In this document: positions 1-14,182 of the stretch, piece by piece
Position numbering within the stretch: position 1 is the first letter of the stretch
Layout of the letters: every line of letters begins with the position of its first letter
Origin: Diogma glabrata
Taxonomy: Eukaryota > Arthropoda > Insecta > Diptera > Cylindrotomidae
Direction of reading: 5' to 3'
Assembly (NCBI GenBank): GCA_963693315.1
Contig: OY856188.1
Span: 215,214,953 to 215,278,952 of the forward strand
DNA length: 64,000 nt
Position numbers and translations under genes: made by a program
Notes under the pieces: model-generated
Seen by the model: only the letters and a program-made list of their open reading frames with translations
What the model was told of the DNA's origin: nothing
Databases searched by the model: none

Positions 1-2328
<2,328 letters not shown>

Positions 2329-2329
2329 T

Positions 2330-2450
2330 TTTTTTTTTTGTTTTTCCGTCTCCGCTTATCATTCATAGTCGTTTGGCACCAAAATTTTTCCGAAATTCTG
2401 AGATGAAGCCCATTGCAATAGGTAGATTTTTATATGAAATCTACCTAAAA
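2330..2450 (+). repeat. Repeat Y, copy 1, ending in hairpin plus CTAAAA
   Basis: About 120 bp match 23365-23485 with few differences (CTCCGCTTATCATTCATAGT and CGAGATGAAGCCCATTGC are shared). The unit ends in the hairpin AGGTAGATTT / AAATCTACCT (2420-2446) followed by CTAAAA. A 3' hairpin just before CTAA is typical of Helitron or Helentron ends, so this may be the 3' tail of such an element. The 5' end is not defined. Confidence 0.6.
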
Positions 2451-2959
2451 CACATGTGAATTTTTCATATACCAAACTTTAAAAAATCGTGAGAAAAATC
2501 CATATTGAATTGCGGACTTTTTATTTCTCAATTTTATAGCAGCATATGTTTACTTTAAAATTTGTGAAAAACAAAATAAAAAAAAAGGGACTTTTTGAGA
2601 TATGAGCTTTGAAGTAAACCAAGGTTTACGCGCCGCCTAACGGAACAGAGAAAAGTTATTAATTTTAAACTTACTTATTTCAATTATTCAATTATTTTCC
2701 TTTTTACGTGCAAAAATATACGTAAGTCGGATGAAATTTGTGGCACTTATTCACAAAACATTGACACCATTACCAAAACTACATGAAAAAGCCTCAAAAA
2801 TTCAACCGCGCATAACTCCGATTCAGAGTACACAAAAAATAAAAGCAGAAATCACTTTTTTCCTTTCATAAATACTAACAATATATCAAAATTTCAGATT
2901 TTTAAAAAATAGTTATTTTTTTTTCGATGTACGTTTTCAAAATAATAGCCCAAATACAG
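2451..2959. other. AT-rich spacer, nothing recognised
   Basis: No ORF of interest, repeat partner or RNA gene was seen. The sequence grades into degenerate satellite near 2960. Confidence 0.6.
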
Positions 2960-3952
2960 GATAACGTTTTTTGAGTTTTTAAAATTGGCAGGGACTACAA
3001 ATTTTTTGTTGGCGTAATAAATTGGTTCCACATTGGCTACAAATTTTGATGCATTCAGAAATAAAGATGAATAGAACGTGAGATATTTGGAAAACCGCTA
3101 GCTTAAATATAAGATAACGGTTTTTTGAATTTTTCAAAATTGGAAAGGGGTAAAAATTTTTTGATAACGCAACAAATTGGTTGCACATTGGTTACAAATT
3201 TTGATGTATTCAGAAATAAAGTAAGATGAATACAACGTGAGATATTTGGAAAACTGCTAGCTTATATATATAAGATAACGGTTTTTTTTAATTTGTCAAA
3301 ATTGGGAAGGGCTACAAATTTTTTGAAAACGTAACAAATTGGTTTTACATTGGTTACAAATTTTGATGTATTTAGCAAAAAAAGTAAGATGAATAGAACT
3401 GAGATATATAGAAAACCGCTAGCTTGAGTTTAAGATAACGGTTCTTGAATTTTTTCAAAATTGGAGGGGGCTACAAAGTTTTTGATAACGTAACAAATTG
3501 AAGCCTAATCGGCTACAAATTTTGATGTATTAAAAATTAAAATTGGTTGAATAGAACGTGAATTGAAACTGAATTTTCACAAATAGAACGTGAACGTTAA
3601 AATAAATCGGCCACAAATTTTAATGTATTAAAAATTAAAATTGGCTGAATAGAACGAAAGATATTGTGAAAATTGCTAGCTTAAATTTAAGTTAACGGTA
3701 TCTTGAATTTCTCAAAATTGGAGGGGGCTACAAATTTTTTGATGACGTAACAAATCGGTTCCACATTGTTTACAAATTTTGATGTATTCAGAAATTAAGT
3801 AAGATGGATAGAACTTGAGATATTTGGAAAACCGCTAGCTTAAATATAAGATAACGGTTTTTGGGAAAATTGGAGGGAGCTACAAATTTTTTGATGACGT
3901 AATAAATTGAAGCTTAATCGGGTACAAATTTTGATGTATTAAAAATAAAAAA
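2960..3952 (+). repeat. Diverged 159-bp satellite, left block
   Basis: Degenerate monomers of the satellite seen intact at 14552-16389. Recurrent phrases are GGCTACAAATTTT, GATGTATT, GAATAGAACGTGAGATAT and CCGCTAGCTTAAAT, with lengths disturbed by indels. Divergence is clearly higher than in the right-hand array, as expected at the edge of a satellite. It is interrupted at 3953 by a Helitron-like element and resumes at 7067. Confidence 0.8.
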
Positions 3953-6900
3953 GTCAGACAAGTGCGAATAAAATTCGCTCGTCAAGGGTTCCGTGAATGT
4001 AAAAGAACACAATATCAAAAATTATTGACAAAAAGTTGTGTTGTGTTCCAGAACATAGACACATAACAATATAAATGTTAAATTGTAAATGTCAATGGTA
4101 AATTACAATCAAATCTACATTAATCAAAAATGGCAAAAAAAATGTTAATTCAGGTTAAATATTATCCATAGATGTTTTTAGTAACTTAAAAAAGATTCAA
4201 TTACACCAGCTTGTAAATGGATTAAATTTTATTATTTTTTCGCTCAATCGAGTGTTGAAATTTAGGGGGGTGGAATGGCTACATACTAAAAATATTTTTT
4301 TTTTCAATAACACAAGAACTGTGCGTTGCAAAATTCTAAAAAAAATTGTAATATTTCTTAAATTAAGTGCTCTTTCATATGACACCCCACTCATTTGGGT
4401 CAAAAATGGCTTTTTTCTCTCCCCACACCCATCCCATAAACACACAGAAATATATAATTATTTGATTCTTCGCTATGATTTTCATTCAAAATTTACCAAT
4501 ATTCCTGTCTCTGTCAGTATTTTCAAATTTTTCTGTCAGTTATCGTCGAAACGAAGGCGATGGCACGATCTGAATTTTGCCCTTTCTTATCCATAACTCA
4601 AAAGCTGTGCTGTAGTTTTCATACAAAACCTACAAAATTTCCTAACTTTGTGAGATTTTACAACTTTTTCTGTCATTTAGTGTCGAAACGTATGGGAGGG
4701 AACGGTCTGAACTTTGCACTTTTTTGACAATAACTCAAAAACTGGGTACCGCAAAATTCTAAAAAAATTGCAACGAATTTTAAATTAGATGTTCTTTCAA
4801 ATGACACCCCACTCGCTTGGATCAAAAAAGGTTTTTTTTTACCCCCTCTACCCCGGTCCACTAAACACATAGAAATATAATTATTAAAGACTTCGCTATA
4901 GTTATCGTACGAAATTTAGTAAATTTCCTAACTCTGTGAATTTTAACAAATTTTTCTGTCAATCAGTGTCGAAACTCGAAACGTATGGCGTATATCGAAC
5001 GGTCTGAATTTTGCACTTTTTTGACAATAACTCAAAAACTGGGCACCGCAAAATTCTAAAACAAATTACAACGAATTTTAAATTAGATGCTCTTTCAAAC
5101 GACACCCCATTCGCTTGGGTCAAAAAAAGTTTTTTTTTACCCCCTCTACCCCGGTCCTCTAAACACACAGAAATATAATTATTGGAGACTTCGCTATAGT
5201 TTTCGTACAAAATTTAGCAAATTTCCTAACTCTGTGAATTTTTACAAATTTTTCTGTCAATCAGTGTCGAAACGTATGAGGGTGAACGGTCTGAATTTTG
5301 CACATTTTTTAATAAAACTCAAAAACTGGGCACCGCAAAATTCTAAAAAAAATTGCAACAAATTCTAAATTAGGTGTTCTTTCAAATGACAACCCACTCG
5401 CTTGGGTCAAAAAAAGTTTTTTTTTACCCCCTCTACCCCGTTCCTCTAAACACACAGAAATATAATTATTGGAGACTTCGCTATAGTTTTCGTACAAAAT
5501 TTAGCAAATTTCCTAACTCTGTGAATTTTTACAAATTTTTCTGTCAATCAGTGTCGAAACGTATGAGGGTGAACGGTCTGAATTTTGCACTTTTTTTAAT
5601 AAAACTCAAAAACTGGGCACCGCAAAATTCTAAAAAAAATTGCAACAAATTCTAAATTAGGTGTTCTTTCAAATGACAACCCACTCGCTTGGGTCAAAAA
5701 AAGTTTTTTTTTACCCCCTCTACCCCGTTCCTCTAAACACACAGAAATATAATTATTGGAGACTTCGCTATAGTTTTCGTACAAAATTTAGCAAATTTCC
5801 TAGCTCTGTGAATTTTTACAAATTTTTCTGTCAATCAGTGTCGAAACGTATGAGGGTGAACGGTCTGAATTTTGCACTTTTTTTAATAAAACTCAAAAAC
5901 TGGGCACCGCAAAATCCTAAAAAAAATTGCAACAAATTCTAAATTAGGTGTTCTTTCAAATGACAACCCACTCGCTTGGGTCAAAAAAAGTTTTTTTTTA
6001 CCCCCTCTACCCCGTTCCTCTAAACACACAGAAATATAATTATTGGAGACTTCGCTATAGTTTTCGTACAAAATTTAGCAAATTTCCTAACACTGTGAAT
6101 TTTTACAAATTTTTCTGTCAATCAGTGTCGAAACGTATGTGTGGGAACTGTTTGTATTTCGCACTTTTTTGACAATAACTCAAAACCTGGGCACCGCAAA
6201 ATTCTTAAAAAAATTGCAATGAATTTTAAATTAGATGCTCTTTCAAATGACACCCCACTCGCTTGGGTCAAAAAAAGTTTTTTTTTACCCCCTCTACCCC
6301 GGTCCTCTAAACACACAGAAATATAATTATTGGAGACTTCGCTATAGTTTTCGTACAAAATTTAGCAAATTTCCTAGCTCTGTGAATTTTGACAAATTTT
6401 TCTGTCAATCAGTGTCGAAACGTAAGGGGTGGGGCTGTCTGAAAGTCGCACTTTTTTTAATATAACTCAAAAACTGGGTATCACAAAATTCTAAAAAAAA
6501 AGCTTTGTTTTTTAAATTAAGTGCTCTTTCAAATGACACCCAACTTGACCATATTTTAAATAGTGTTTTAACCCCTCCTCATTTCCACCCCCTTAATAAA
6601 TCTAAGTATGAGAATATGACACTCTTTTATATTTTTTATTAAAAACGTACTAATTTTTCTATCATTCCAAATACATTTGAAAATTTTTGATCAGATAGGT
6701 TCGGAGCTAATCGAGGTAAGAAAACACGGAAAAAATGTCATTATTCAAAATTATACAAAAAATGGTGAGGTGTGAAATTCCAAAATAAACTTTTAAGGAA
6801 TACTGAAATGAAGCCTTTTCATATGATACCCTATTTGAATCTATAAAAAAATGTATTTTCTCAAAAGTCTCACACCGTAGCCCTGTAAACCAAACGAAAA

Positions 6901-7066
6901 CCACTTTAGTTTTATTTGTATCCGTCATTTCATATGAACAGATTAGTTTTATACGCACCTCAAATTTCAAGTCCATAGCATTTGTAGTTTACAAAATAAG
7001 CGATATAATGTGAAAAACTCGTTTTACTCTCACCAATAGTGTTCCGTATAAAAAACGGTACCCTAA
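3953..7066 (+). mobile_element. Helitron-like (HINE/DINE-type) non-autonomous element
   Basis: The satellite is split cleanly: left flank ...GTATTAAAAATAAAA, right flank TTGGTTGAATAGAAC, a junction that is continuous in other monomers (compare 3521-3560). The insert starts GTCAGACAAGTGCGAATAAA with a small hairpin (GCGAA-TAAAA-TTCGC) and the phrase AAGGGTTCCGT. It ends GTTCCGTATAAAAAACGGTA followed by CCCTAAAA, so both ends carry GTTCCGT and the 3' end is a hairpin before CTAA. Internal tandem repeats, subterminal inverted motifs and a 3' hairpin fit Helitron-associated interspersed elements. Similar end phrases are, from memory, common in arthropod genomes. No Rep/helicase ORF is present. 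Confidence 0.5.
4540..6560 (+). repeat. 287-bp tandem repeat array
   Basis: The anchor GTGTCGAAAC recurs at 4680, 4967, 5264, 5551, 5838, 6125 and 6412. Steps are 287, 297 (a small CGAAACT duplication), then 287 four times. The central copies are nearly identical, and flanking copies are diverged or truncated (for example near 4542). Each unit holds TTCTTTCAAATGACA, CCACTCGCTTGGGTC and a (T)9 ACCCCCTCTACCCC tract. Overlapping ORFs of 60-93 aa on both strands repeat with the same period. They look like by-products of the array, since outer copies lose them freely. The array lies inside the Helitron-like element. Confidence 0.92.
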
Positions 7067-8001
7067 AATTTGGTTGAATAGAACATGAATTGAAACTGAA
7101 TTTTCACAAATAGAACGTCAACGTGAAAATGAATCGGCTATAAATTTTGATGTATTAAAAATGAAAATTGGGTGAATAGAACGTGAGATATTGTGAAAAC
7201 CGCTAGCTTTAATTTAAATTGCGGTTCCTTGAATATCTCAGAATTGGCAGGGGCTACAAACATTATGATGGCATAACAAATTGTAGCCTAACCGGCTACA
7301 AATTATAATGTATTAAGAATTAAAATTGGATGAATAGAACGTGAGATATTGCGAAAACTGCTAGCTTAAATTTAAGATAGCGGTTTCTTGAATTTCTCAG
7401 AATTGCCAGGAGCTACAAACATTTTGATGACGTAACAAATTGTAACCTATTTGGCTACTAACCGGCTACAAATTATAATGTATTAAGAATTAAAATTGGA
7501 TGAATAGAACGTGAGGTATTGCGAAAACCACTAGCTTAAATTTAAGATAGCGGTTTCTTGAATTTCTCAGAATTGGCAGAGGCTACAAACATTTTGATGA
7601 CGTAACAAATTGTAGCCTAACCGGCTACAAATTATAAGGTATTAAGAATTTTCTTTTCAGCGGTTTCTTGAATTTCTCAGAATTGCCAGGAGCTACAAAC
7701 ATTTTGATGACGTAACAAATTGTAACCTATTTGGCTACTAACCGGCTACAAATTATAATGTATTAAGAATTAAAATTGGATGAATAGAACGTGAGATATT
7801 GCGAAAACCACTAGCTTAAATTTAAGATAGCGGTTTCTTGAATTTCTCAGAATTGCCAGGAGCTACAAACATTTTGATGACGTAACAAATTGTAACCTAT
7901 TTGGCTACTAACCGGCTACAAATTATAATGTATTAAGAATTAAAATTGGATGAATAGAACGTGAGATATTGCGAAAACCGCTAGCTTAAATTTAAGATAG
8001 C
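7067..8001 (+). repeat. 159/170-bp satellite, block left of BEL element
   Basis: The anchor CAGAATTG recurs with steps of 159, 170, 110 and 170 bp (7241, 7400, 7570, 7680, 7850). The 170-bp variant carries an extra TTTGGCTACTA before ACCGGCTACAAATT. The block ends at 8001 inside a monomer, at the 5-bp target duplication ATAGC of the BEL element, and the same monomer resumes at 14552. Confidence 0.9.
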
Positions 8002-8346
8002 TGTCGGCTCGACTAATGAACCAGCACCTAAGTCCCAAATATATATTCACGATTGGAATCTTCGGAATATTTACAATATCTATCTTATTAAATGCGAAGT
8101 TAAATAAGAATAGATTGGATGGACTTGGTTTTAAGATAATCAAATGAACACAAACTTAAATTAACAAAACTTATTTTATTTCTAAACCTTATGGTCGAAC
8201 ATCAAACAATATCTAAATTTTTTATTAATTCCAAAAAATAAAACAAATTCAAAATTGCCAATTTGAACAATCTTGATTTAAATTTTAGTTAAAATATTAT
8301 CGAACAAACTCGATTGAAATATTATGCAAGTATTATCGCCACGACA
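8002..8346 (-). repeat. BEL element 3' LTR
   Basis: 345 bp. Compared with the 5' LTR it lacks the 24 bp that lie between GACTAATGA and ACCAGCACC in that copy, and it shows about six point differences. It sits downstream of pol on the minus strand and is preceded by a purine tract. Confidence 0.95.
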
Positions 8347-8357
8347 TTCTCCCCTTC
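8347..8357 (-). promoter_or_regulatory. Polypurine tract of the BEL element
   Basis: On the minus strand GAAGGGGAGA lies directly against the 3' LTR. This is the expected position and composition of the primer for plus-strand DNA synthesis. Confidence 0.8.
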
Positions 8358-8386
8358 GTAATTAAAGAAATTTGAATTACAATAGA

Positions 8387-8581
8387 CTAAGCGGCGATAA
8401 TATCATCCTCATTTTTCGTTCTTACATCAAGTACAGCAATTTTAACAACTGATCTTTTGTAGATAGTTCCTTTAGCCGTTTTAACGTTAACTAATCTTAC
8501 TTGACCATCCTTTCTATAGACCTCGGTAATAACTCCTTTTGGCCACGTATTTGGTGGAAACTGCTCATCTACAATTATCAC
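8387..8581 (-). pseudogene. pol: BEL pol, C-terminal segment after third stop
   Basis: 64 residues that continue the integrase frame after the stop at 8669. They contain the Pao-type C-terminal domain pattern (DEQFPPNTWPKGVITEVY, then basic and valine-rich text), which in this family follows the catalytic core and is thought to help DNA binding. The 8582-8668 stretch is open in the same frame and links the two pieces. The Met at 8581 is internal, so this is not an independent protein. Confidence 0.85.
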
Positions 8582-8668
8582 GATATCTCCGACTCTTATT
8601 GGTTCAGTTCTTTTAAACCATTTATCACGTCTCGTTAGTGTAGGTAGATATTCTCTTACCCATTGTCG

Positions 8669-9466
8669 TCAAAAGTGATTTAACATTTGTTGTGAAATTC
8701 TCCATTGTTTTCTCAATATCATATCTTTATCATTAAAACTACCTGGAAAATTTATAGCTGTACCACCTAATAAAAAATGGTTTGGTGTTAGAACTTCATC
8801 TTCCACGTCATTTAATGGCACATATGTTAACGGACACGAATTTATTAGACCCTCAGCCTCTATTAAAAAACATCTTAACACCTCATCCTTAGGAAATCTT
8901 TCTGTTAAAGTGATATGAATGATTTTTTTTACCGATTGCACCATCCTTTCCCAGCAACCACCCATGTGAGGAGAAGCAGGCGCAATAAATTTCCATATGA
9001 TATTTTTCATGGTAAATTTGACCATTATAATTTCCTTATCTAAGGAATTTACTGCCTCTTTCAATTCACGGTTAGCACCGACAATGTTAGTTCCGTTGTC
9101 AGAATAGATTTCTGTTGGAACACCTCTTCTTGCGATGAAATTTCTTATGCACATTATACACGAATCACTTGTTAATGAATGGGCGATTTCTATATGAATT
9201 GCTCGTACAGTAAGACATGTGAATAGTACACCCCATCTTTTTTCATGCCGCCGTCCAACAGTTACTTCTATTGGACCAAAATAATCTATGCTAGTAAATG
9301 TAAACGGCCGTACAAATGGGGTTAATCTCATTGATGGTAAAGAACCCATCTCAGGAATTTGTGGTTGTACTTTACGATTCTTGCAAAACTGACAATTTTT
9401 TTGTATATTCTTTACGGCTGCTCTTATATGAGTTATCCAGAATCTTTGACGAACTTCATTCACCAC
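8669..9466 (-). pseudogene. pol: BEL pol, integrase catalytic core segment
   Basis: 265 residues of integrase. The D-D-E triad can be placed in SIDYFGPIEV, YSDNGTNIVG and PHMGGCWERM, and the last Cys pair of the HHCC zinc domain in CQFCKN. The preceding His pair lies upstream of 9466, in the same frame, in the short piece after the stop at 9527. The conserved VLTPNHFLLGG block follows the core. It ends in TGA at 8669, in a place where the family has an aromatic residue (NHF then stop then RQWVREYLP), so a TGG-to-TGA change is the simplest explanation. Confidence 0.93.
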
Positions 9467-9526
9467 TGTCTCGAAACATTGATGATAACATTTTTCATGG
9501 TAATGCTTTATAATCAGAAATGTGAT

Positions 9527-12229
9527 TCAATGTTTCGAATCTAGAATAATTGGTCGTTTCATTTCCTTACAATATTCAGGAGTAGCATCAATTCTTCCTT
9601 TCAATCTGAGCAAACCATTTTCATCCAAATATGGTGATAATTTATACAGTGAACTTGATTTCTCTACGTACGCATTTCGATTAACTGTTTGAATTTCATC
9701 ACTATATGTATCCCATTGAGCTGCTTTAAATAAGAATATTTCCGCTGACATAATTTCAACTGCTGTTAATTCACCAACAATTCGATCTTTAGCTTTAATT
9801 TTAGAATTTTTAATAAATCTCTTGACCCAAGAAACTGTTCGTAATAATTTTCTCCATTTTGAATAATTATTTATGTCAGTAATCATAAAATTGATTTCAA
9901 CCGTATGAACATTCACATACTTAATTTCCAAATCTTCCTCATTGATATCTTCCATTTTTTCTTCCAATGGCCACTCAGACTCAGGCAACTTTAAAAATCC
10001 AGGGCCTTGAAACCATCTACCTTTGTTATCAAAATTTGGAAGTTTTAGCCATTTTGTAGCATCATCGGCCACATTTAATTTTGTAGGAACCTTTCTCCAA
10101 TCATGAGCATCTGTTGAATCTAAAATTTCACCAACACGATGTGCAACGAATTGCTTGTATTGTTTGTTTTCTCGACGAAGCCAACATAGAACATTTCGTG
10201 AATCAGTCCAATATACACTTCTGTGAAATGATACAGCATGTTCCTTTATTATAGTCTGAGTTAAACGTACACCAAGCACCGCAGCTTGCAATTCAAGTCG
10301 TGGAATTGACATTATTTTAAGTACTGATACTCGTGTTTTAGCACATACGAATGCTACATCTACTCCATCGGAATTTTCTACTCTTACAAATACAACTGCG
10401 GAAAATGCAGCATCGCTGGCATCTACCATAATATGTAGCTGAATAGAAGTTGCCGTTGAAATCTTCAAAGAATAACATCTTGGTATTCGTAATTGTTCAA
10501 TTTTTGATATGCATTTGAACCATAACTGCCATTTTTGATATAAAAAATCTGGTAGTTTGTCACCCCAATCAATACCACATGTCCATACTTCTTTTAGTAA
10601 AATTTTCATATATACTATAAAGTTTGCCAACATTCCCATAGGATCAAATATTGACATTAGAATTCTTAATACTTCCCTCTTTGTTGGATATCTATTGCCT
10701 TCCAGAATTTGAGAATCAATTTTTTGAAATTTGATCTTGAAAAAATACTCATCAGTTCTTGGTTCCCACCACATTCCTAAAACTCTCTCACTCGATTCGC
10801 AACCATCTATAAACATATCTTTAACTTCTATACTTAATTGATCAGATTTCAAAGAATTATTGATTTGCTCAGAATTAGTTATCCAATTTGTGATTTGGAA
10901 TCCTCCTTTTTGATGTATATAAATAACATTATTTATCAACTCTAATGCAGATATTTCGTCATCTACGCTATCGAGGTAATCATCTACATAGTGACGATTA
11001 ATTATGGCATTTACTGCTTCTGGGTATTCATCGATAAATTCTTCTGCGTTACGATTTTTTATGTATTGAGCCAACGCTGGTGAACATGTGGCTCCAAATA
11101 TCATTGCCTCCATAACATATACATCAGGTTCCATTCTTATGTCTCCTCCCCTCCATAAAAAACGTTGCGCAAACAAATCTTCATTTCTAATCTTCACCTG
11201 GTGAAACATTTCTTTGATTTCGGCACAGAATGCTACCCTTCTTTGTCTAAATTTAAACAATATTCCCAATAATGAAGTATATTGATCAGGACCTTTCAGC
11301 AGCATATCGTTTAAGGACGTACCATATGTCTTCGCAGCTGCATCAAATACTAATCTCAACTTTCCCGGTTTATTATGATTAATAACACCAAAATGAGGTA
11401 AATATAATGTTTTACCATTTTCATAATTGGCTTTTTCAAGAGATAATTTTCGCGCGTAACCTTTAATCAAATACTCTTTAATCTTGTTGTCATATGCCTT
11501 AAGATAATTTTCATCTTTTATGAACTTTCTTTCAATACATTGTAAACGTCTTTCTGCCATTTTTCTAGTTGGTGCGAAATTAATTTCATCATATTTCCAC
11601 AGAAGACCTGTTTGAAACCTGTCTCCAATTCGTTTCGTTGTGTTATCCATGATCATTTTTGCTCTGTGATCAGCTTCGGAAATTAATTCTTTTTCAGGAA
11701 TTTTTACTCCAAATTCTGCTGTGGTAAAGAAACCCTTAACGAGTTGATGAATATTATCGTTGTTTGAGCTCATACAATCACACATATGAAAAGAATGATG
11801 AATATTTACTATCTCTTTCCTCTCGGAATTACCTTTACCATAAATGACCCAACCCAACCTTGTTTTCGTAACTGCAGGACCATTCCATTCGCCTTCTCTT
11901 ATTTCCAAATGTATGCCAAGTTTCCATTGGTCAAGGCCAATCAACACTGTTGGAATTGCATCTTTCATACACTTGATGTTTACACCTCTTAAATGTTTGT
12001 AATGTTCTTGTAATTTTACTACATCTAAAGTTTGAGAAGGTAATCCCAATTTTTTTACTGTACGAACGTTTGACATTTTATATTTCTTATCATAATCATC
12101 AACTCCCGATATTCCTACATCAACACAATTTGATTCTTCCGTTCTACTTTGAAAACCTGTCCATTTTAGACACAATTGTTCTGTAGGTCCCACCAAATTC
12201 AGTTCTTTGGCAACTGACTCTTCCAACAT
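9527..12229 (-). pseudogene. pol: BEL pol: protease end, reverse transcriptase, RNase H
   Basis: 900 residues in the same frame as gag. They start just after the stop inside the protease active-site region. Pao-type reverse transcriptase follows: GKLRLVFDAAAKT, LLKGPDQYTSLLGIL, then the catalytic YVDD in NRHYVDDYLDS (near 10966-10992). RNase H is next, with MVDASDAAFSAVVF, LELQAAVLGVRL and WTDSRNVLCWL. The segment ends at a TGA (9527) just upstream of the integrase zinc domain. The nominal Met at 12229 is internal. The element would copy its RNA into DNA in cytoplasmic particles, but this copy is interrupted. Confidence 0.95.
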
Positions 12230-12235
12230 TGTAAC

Positions 12236-14134
12236 TTATGATCCTTCATCTAAAAAAGCATATGTTTCCACAATTTTATTTAACCCATGTCCATATAATT
12301 TTACTGGAATTATACGAAAAACTGTATCATAGCCGTGATTTTCCCTTGTAGAGTTACAACTAACGACGGAATCTTTAACGCTTCTGGTTTCTTCATCTTC
12401 ATTCGTGTGCAAAATTGGGTGATGTGCTTTATTACATCCAAATTTACCGCAAGGTTTTTTGTTTCGACAGTAATATGCTCGATGATTCATTTTAAGACAT
12501 TTAAAACATATATTTTTGGATTTAACAAACTTCCATCGATTTTCTAAAATATCATTGCAAAATTTAGAGCAATCACTGAGCCAATGATTTTGATCGCAAA
12601 ATGGGCAATTAAAATTTACATTTTCTCTCTTTGGAACATCTTTTGAGCTGTTGTTTTCTTCATGGACCATTATTGTAGAATGTCTCTTCGGATTATGTAT
12701 TCCAGATGATTGCTTCTTTTTTAATACATGGCTTGATGAAAACATTACAAGACTAGAAGCACGAGCGAGATTCATCAACCAACTGCTAAGTTCTTTTATT
12801 GTTCCACTATTTTTGTTACTTGCAAATAGATATTCACCCCATTTAAGCCTATATGACATCGGAATCTTTTCTATTAAATCTTGCAATAACTGTGGATTCA
12901 ACATATGGGCCTCACAATTCATATTTTCCATCATTGCTACAAGATTTTGAACTGATGTTGCAAAACTCATAAGCGTCTCCGTATCACTCTCTAGGACATT
13001 CGACATTTGTTTAACTGTAGTAATTAATTTACAGATTACTAACTCTAGTCGTCCAAATCTGAATTCAAGAGTTGATAAAACCATATCGACATTTTTTGGT
13101 TGCAACAATAATGCTTGTACAGCTTCATTCGTATTACCTTTTAAGCATTTTTGTAACCTATACATGTTTTCAGCTTGTGTAAATCCACAAGCTGCTGTTG
13201 ATTCTTTAAATTGACCAATGAACATTGGCCAATCCATTAGATTCCCACTAAATATTGGAAGATCTTTTGCAAAAGATTGTCTTGCCATATACATATCCAA
13301 CTTATCATGACTTGGAGCTGTTGATTGAATTTTAATTCCTGGGTTACCATAACGTGGTACAGGGTCAAAAGGAGGTCTACCAAACTTTTGATTTTCGGTT
13401 TCAGCAATAAAATCTTCTTCGGTATAGCAGCCTTCATTATAATTCTTAAAATTATTCTCATCATAATTTCGAGTATTCCAGTCCAATTTATTGTTGTTGA
13501 ACTTTTCGCTATCATGAAATCTGACACCTTTAGCTGTATTATTACCGCGATTTGTGACCCAATCACTTGTTCTGCTATACTTGACGACTGTCAAATAGGA
13601 CTTTTCACTTTGATTGTCATTTTCAAAATTGTTTGTGGCAATCTGTAACTGCATTTCTTCTTTTAATAGATTTTCTTCTATTTCTAATTTCTTTATTTGT
13701 ATATCGGCTAGCCTTTTCGCATAATCCTTTTCTATTTGTATATTTCTCGCATCTAGTAGCCTTGAATCGGTTTTACTTCTGCTACTAATGCTTCTTCCCT
13801 TGCTTTTAGTTGAGACAAATTCTTGAACACTGTGTTCTTTATTTGAAATAGACATATTTACGCTTCTAATGTCTTGAAATACATTTTTTTCTTGACTGTG
13901 TGAGACAAATTCTTCAATACTGTATGCTTTATTTGATATGGACATATTTTCACTATCGTTCTCTTTCATTTCTGTCCCTGTTATGTGATCAAATACACAA
14001 TTATCATTAGCTGGTAATGTTACCAAATTTTTCGACTGTTGCGGAAGTTGGCTTTGTTTAATTCGTTCACTTCTTCTTAAGCTTCGATTGGCATTAAGTA
14101 CATTATTTACCTCCATTGATATTGATTTTTTCAT
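12236..14134 (-). CDS. gag: BEL gag and start of protease (open to first stop)
   Basis: 632 residues. The N-terminal third is Ser/Asn/Glu-rich with a heptad-like charged stretch (around residues 135-165). The middle has the Pao gag core (LPIFSGNLMDWPMFIGQF, then LQKCLKG). Two CCHC-type zinc knuckles lie near the end (CPFCDQNHWLSDC and CFKCLKMNHRAYYC), followed by a third Cys/His cluster. It runs into the protease active site LDEGS and then hits TAA at 12236. The start Met lies 48 bp inside the 5' LTR edge, just after the primer-binding site, which supports this start. Gag forms the particle that packages the RNA. Confidence 0.93.
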   Translation of the reverse strand: MKKSISMEVNNVLNANRSLRRSERIKQSQLPQQSKNLVTLPANDNCVFDHITGTEMKENDSENMSISNKAYSIEEFVSHSQEKNVFQDIRSVNMSISNKEHSVQEFVSTKSKGRSISSRSKTDSRLLDARNIQIEKDYAKRLADIQIKKLEIEENLLKEEMQLQIATNNFENDNQSEKSYLTVVKYSRTSDWVTNRGNNTAKGVRFHDSEKFNNNKLDWNTRNYDENNFKNYNEGCYTEEDFIAETENQKFGRPPFDPVPRYGNPGIKIQSTAPSHDKLDMYMARQSFAKDLPIFSGNLMDWPMFIGQFKESTAACGFTQAENMYRLQKCLKGNTNEAVQALLLQPKNVDMVLSTLEFRFGRLELVICKLITTVKQMSNVLESDTETLMSFATSVQNLVAMMENMNCEAHMLNPQLLQDLIEKIPMSYRLKWGEYLFASNKNSGTIKELSSWLMNLARASSLVMFSSSHVLKKKQSSGIHNPKRHSTIMVHEENNSSKDVPKRENVNFNCPFCDQNHWLSDCSKFCNDILENRWKFVKSKNICFKCLKMNHRAYYCRNKKPCGKFGCNKAHHPILHTNEDEETRSVKDSVVSCNSTRENHGYDTVFRIIPVKLYGHGLNKIVETYAFLDEGS

Positions 14135-14160
14135 GAACTTCTATTTCTCAAGGACTAGCC

Positions 14161-14179
14161 GATCCGGCTCGAAGGACCA
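14161..14179 (-). promoter_or_regulatory. tRNA primer-binding site of the BEL element
   Basis: Three bases inside the 5' LTR the minus strand reads TGGTCCTTCGAGCCGGATC. It begins with TGG, as expected for complementarity to a tRNA CCA end. I did not identify which tRNA it matches. Confidence 0.8.
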
Positions 14180-14182
14180 AAA

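Noticed and set aside
5087..6465. Repeated 62-93 aa ORFs on both strands with a 287-bp period
   Set aside because: 287 is not a multiple of three and the ORFs appear on both strands of a tandem array, disappearing in diverged units. They are by-products of the repeat.
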